A model generated the notes under the pieces. That model saw only the letters and a program-made list of their open reading frames with translations, was not told the DNA's origin and did no database searches. A stretch of DNA of 64,000 bases from Ceratotherium simum simum (Eukaryota; Chordata; Mammalia; Perissodactyla; Rhinocerotidae), in assembly GCF_000283155.1 (NCBI RefSeq), contig NW_004454163.1:6477830-6541829 (forward strand), in the 5' to 3' direction. Shown here one piece after another: positions 59,928 to 64,000 of this stretch (positions are counted from its first letter, which is position 1; every line of letters begins with the position of its first letter). The translations under genes were made by a program, and so were the position numbers.

Positions 59928-61649
59928 GAAGGTTGATCAGTCCTATGAAGAGAAATAAAATCTGAGCTCTTTACTACTACACTATACTATCTGTCAGTAA
60001 AAGGAATGCCAGCTCTGGTGTTTGAACTGTGAAACAGAAGAGAAATTTCAGGATAAACAAGCTCAATAGTGAACTCTATAATCAAAATGATGCCTGTACA
60101 TGAATATATATTTCTTAAGAATACATAAGAACTTTCACTTCCAAGCATCATGGAGTAACAAGGACTGGATTTACACTTCTGCCTGAAAAGGCCAAAAACA
60201 AAAAGTAGACAAAATGTATGAAACAATGGTTTTCAAGACTGGATATCAGACAACGGAGGACAGTGATTCCTGAGAAACAGGAAACAAGCCAGGTGAGCCC
60301 TATGACTTCAGAGAAATTCCAGGTCATCGTGCAGGGAGGGGTGACTGAAGTGGAACTCATTCGTGGGATGCCTCTAAATCAATACTTAAAGGGAAATGTA
60401 TAGCTCCAAATGTCTATAATAGAAAAGGAGAAAGGTCTCAAACCAACGACCTCAGCTTCTACCTCAAAAAACTAAAAAAGAAAGAGCAAATTAACCCCAA
60501 AGTAAGCTCAATAAAGGAAGTAATAAAGATCAGAGCTGAAATCAATGAAATATAAAATGGAACAATAACAAAGAAAAATCAATGAAACTAAAACCCAGTT
60601 CTCTGAGAAGATCAACAAAATTGATAAATCTCTAGTCAAGCTAATGAGGGAAAAAAAGAGAGAAGAACCAAATTACCAAGATCAGGAATGAGAGAGGGGA
60701 CATCACTACAGAGGCTACCTATACTTACAGGATAATAAGAGAATACTATGAACAACTTTGTGCCAATAAATTCAACAACTTAGATGAAATAGACATACTG
60801 CTTGAAAAATACAAACTACCAAATCTCACTCAAAAAAAGATAACCTGAATAGCCCTATAACTACTAAAGAAATTGAATTTGTAGTTTCAAAACCATTGGG
60901 GAAAAAAAAATTCCAAGCCCAGATGGCTTCACTGATGAATTCTATTAAACACTGAAGGGAGAAATAATATGCAATTCTATGCAAACTCTTCCAGGAAACT
61001 GAAGAGAAAGAATACTTTCCAAATCAATATGTGAGGCCACCATTATCCTGATACAAAAACCAGATGAAGACAAGAGAAGAAAGGAAAAATACAGAATGAA
61101 TATCCCTCATGAACAGAGATGCCAAAATTTCTTTTTAAGAATTTTAGCAAATCAAATCCAACAATATAGTAAAAGGGTAATACATCATGATCTAGTGGGG
61201 ACTCTCCCAGAAAGCTAGGTTGGTTTTAACATTAAAAAATCAATCAATGTAATTCACCATATTAGTAAACTAAAAAAGAAAAATCATATGATCATCTCAA
61301 TCAACATAGAAAAAGCATTTAACAAAATCTAACTTTCTTTTCTGATTAAAAAAACTATCAGCAAACCAAAAGTAGAAGGGAACTTTCTCATCGTAATAAA
61401 GGGGATCTACAAAAAATCTACAGCTAACCTTATACTTAACGGTAAAAGACTGAATGCCTTCTCCCTAAAATCAAGAACAAGACAAGGATTTCTGCTCTCA
61501 CCATTTCTATTCAATGTCGTACAGAAGATTCTGGCAAGAAGTTCAGTAAGGCAAGAAAAGGAATAAAAAGCATCTGACTTAGAAAGCAAAAAGTAAAACT
61601 GTCCTCATTTGCATATGACATAATTGTCCATGTAGAAAATCCTAAGGAA

Positions 61650-61856
61650 GGGCCGGCCCCGTGGCTTAGCGGTTAAGTGCGTGCGCTCCGATGCAGGCTG
61701 CCCGGGTTCGGATCCCGGGTGCGCACAGACGCACTGCTTCTCCAGCCATGCTGAGGCCACGTCCCACATACAGCAACTAGAAGAATGTGCAACTATGACT
61801 TACAACTATCGCCTGGGGCTTTAGGGGAAAAATAAATAAATAAATAAATAAAAAAA
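61650..61856 (+). mobile_element. ERE SINE, type A, nested in L1, 16-bp TSD
   Basis: gggccggccccgtggcttag head, B-box ggttcggatcc, type A tail and a (TAAA)n end. The perfect target duplication agaaaatcctaaggaa lies at 61634-61649 and 61857-61872, within L1 ORF2, so the ERE is younger than that L1. Confidence 0.97.
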
Positions 61857-62430
61857 AGAAAATCCTAAGGAATATTTTTAAAAGCTACTAGAACTAGTAA
61901 ATGAACTTAACAAGATTGCAAGATAAACCAATATACAAAAATCAACTGTATTTCTATATATCTACATATTAGTGATGAATAATTGGAAATTGAAATAAAA
62001 TATCATTTGCAATAGCATCAAAAAATATGATAAATCTGACCAAAGATGTACAAGATATGTATACCAAAACTATAAAACATCGCTGAAAAAATTTAAAGAA
62101 CACTTAAATGGAGATCTACACATTGTTTATGGATCAAAGGACTCAATATTATTAAGATGACAGTTCACCCCAAATTGATCTATAGATTCAGCATAATTCC
62201 TATCAAAATCTCAGCTGGTTTTTTTGTACGGGAGGACAAGCTGATTCTAAAATTCCGATGGAACTGCAAAGGACCTAGAATAACAAAAGAAAAAAAAATT
62301 TTTTAAGAAGAACAAAGTTAAAGGACTAACACTACCTGGCTTCAAGATGTGTTACAAAGCTACAGTAATCAAGAGGTGTGGTATTGTCATGAAGCAAGAC
62401 AAATGCATCAGTGGAATTGACTAAAGAGTT

Positions 62431-62660
62431 TTTTTTTTGAGAGGAAGATCAGCCCTGAGCTAACATCCATGCTGATCCTCCTCTTTTTGCTGAGGAAGAC
62501 TGGCCCTGAGCTAACATCCGTGTCGATTTTCCTCCACTTTATATGGGATACCGCCACAGCATGGCCTGACAAGCGGTGCTTCCGTGTGCGCCCGGGATCC
62601 GAACCCGGGCCGCCAGCAGTGGAGCGCGCACACTTAACCGCTATGCCATGGGGCCAGCCC
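62431..62660 (-). mobile_element. ERE SINE, type B, nested in L1, 10-bp TSD
   Basis: T-run, the doubled module (agccctgagctaacatcc, ggccctgagctaacatccg), and a head ending cttaaccgctatgccatggg. Perfect target duplication ctaaagagtt at 62421-62430 and 62661-62670. Confidence 0.96.
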
Positions 62661-63664
62661 CTAAAGAGTTATAAATAGACCCACACATATCTGGACAACT
62701 GATTTTCAACAAGGATGCAATGGCAATTCAGTGGAGAAAAGATAATCCTTTCAACAAACGGTGCTGGAATATGCAAAAAAAGTGAACTTAGATCAATACT
62801 TCATACAATATACAAAAATTAATTTAAAATGTATCATAGACCTAAATATAAAACCTAAAACTTTTAGAACAAAACATAGATAAAATCTTTAGGCCCTTGG
62901 GTGAGGCAAAGATTTCTTAGATACAACACCAAAAGCATGATCCATAAAAGAACAAATTGACAAACTGTCATATAGCCATACATTGGAATATTCTTGAATA
63001 AAAAGGAATGAGGTAATGATGAATTACTTCAACAAGGATGAATCTTAAAATAATTATGCTGAATGAAAAAAAGACAAAAAAGAATACATACTGTATGATT
63101 CCATTTATATGAAACCCTAGAAAATGCAAATGAATCTATAGTGACAGAAAGCAGATCAATGTGGTTCCCTGTGGAGGGTCAGGAGGGAGAGATTACAAAG
63201 GGTCACAAGGAAACTTTTGGGGGTGATGGATATGTTCATTATCTTGATTGTGGTGATGGTTTCACCAGTTTGTATATAGATCAAAATGTATCAATACTAT
63301 CTGCACATAGTCTAAATACGTGCAGTTTATTGTATGTCAATTATACCTCAATAAAGCTGTTTTTTAAAAAAACAATAATATATAAGAAACTAGAAACTGA
63401 CCTCCTTCTGCTCAAATTTACTGACAATATATTGCCTTTACAGATAGGCATAATTAACTGCAAATAAACAAGTCAGTCCTGTACAAAAGCTGAGAAGGAT
63501 TTAGTTCCTCAAAAGAATGTTGTTAATGGGTCTGATTCAGAGACAACCAATTCTAGTCCAAGAACAAAGAGTTTTGCTATCTTTCTTTGCCTTCCTTAGG
63601 CAAAATCAAGGTTTCAAATATCTTACAAACAGCTTTTAACACAATCAGTAATTTTGTTTATTAT

Positions 63665-64000
63665 GTGTTCTGGTGATCTATTGCTACATCAAAAACCACT
63701 CCAAAAGTTAGTGTCTTAAATTCGGTTTGCGCAGAACTCAGCAGGAACAGCTCAACTCTGAGCCCTTTTGCATGGCACAAAGGCTGTGAGAGCTGCTAGC
63801 ATCTGAAGGCTCATTGACTCACAAGTCTGTGGTTGAAGTTGGCTGTAGGCTGGGAACTTAGCTGGGCTAGAGCCACAACACCAAGCCTCTCCTTGTGGCC
63901 TGTGCTTCCTCACAACATGATGGCTGGGTCTCACATGCTAACATCCCCAGAGAGAGCCAGCCAGAAGCTGTGCCACCTCTTCTAACCTAGCCTTTTAAGT
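63665..64000. repeat. Old interspersed repeat, same uncertain family as 10305-10865, cut by window end
   Basis: ttctggtgatctattgctac ... ccactccaaaagttagtgtc ... tcacaagtctgtggttgaag ... ctgggaacttagctgggcta. It shares the opening pattern with the copy at 10.3 kb. Family not named; it continues past the window. Confidence 0.45.

Larger units (their letters stand above)
60130..63372 (+). mobile_element. L1 fossil, ORF2 and 3' end, split by two EREs
   Basis: Forward L1 with ORF2 text such as aagatcaacaaaattgataa, gcccagatggcttcactgat and caatcaacatagaaaaagca. It ends gtcaattatacctcaataaa at about 63349, followed by A-rich sequence. It carries many stops and shifts. The reverse-transcriptase active-site motif at 61608-61619 reads Phe-Ala-Tyr-Asp instead of Phe-Ala-Asp-Asp, so the catalytic pair is lost. 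EREs at 61650-61856 and 62431-62660 interrupt it. The left part (60130-60340) may be L1 5' material and is less certain. Confidence 0.88.

Noticed and set aside
2679..62660. tRNA genes suggested by B-box motifs ggttcggatcc
   Set aside because: All occur in ERE SINE heads, which are degenerate tRNA derivatives followed by SINE bodies and A-tails; none folds as a complete tRNA gene by inspection.
37500..64000. Next gene downstream of MAPRE2 (zinc-finger genes are expected further along in other mammals)
   Set aside because: No zinc-finger C2H2 repeats, SCAN or KRAB exons found on either strand; the neighbouring gene must lie beyond the window.

Overview
This is a mammalian nuclear genomic window, most likely from a perissodactyl (horse, rhinoceros or tapir group). 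It carries at least twelve identifiable copies, plus one in an assembly gap, of the tRNA-derived ERE SINE family, which is known from Perissodactyla. Other content is also mammalian: L1, L2, MIR, hAT-Charlie and MaLR repeats, low coding density, and GT-AG introns. No bacterial or phage features, CRISPR arrays or operons are present.

The only protein-coding gene I can support is the 3' half of MAPRE2 (EB2/RP1, a microtubule plus-end tracking protein of the EB1 family), on the + strand. Three coding exons are visible. Exon 20496-20635 encodes the Ser/Pro/Lys-rich linker and the start of the coiled coil. Exon 25230-25388 encodes the EB-homology core. Exon 34360-34434 encodes the acidic tail ending in Glu-Glu-Tyr and the stop codon. 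All splice sites are canonical and the reading frame is continuous across the junctions. The calponin-homology (microtubule-binding) exons lie to the left, outside the window, so bases 1-20495 are intron. A 3' UTR follows the stop codon. The polyadenylation site cannot be fixed, but AATAAA signals lie at several positions up to 37479-37484.

From about 37.5 kb to the end I see no exon of another gene, only repeats: EREs, L1 (including a 3.2-kb ORF2-bearing fossil at about 60.1-63.4 kb hit by two EREs), a long L2, a cluster of MIRs at 55.7-59.8 kb, and a solo MaLR LTR.

The observations most worth a second look are structural. They are two compact clusters of near-perfect palindromes (40481-40570 and 43649-43745), a four-unit telomeric TTAGGG array inside an L1 3' UTR (57308-57331), and a chimeric ERE joining two different 3' modules inside one target-site duplication (51895-52203). 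There are also two assembly gaps whose flanks are informative: one hides an ERE, and the other has a 20-bp flank duplication suggesting a local assembly error. I did not find a novel biological system; most of the window is intron and intergenic repeat.
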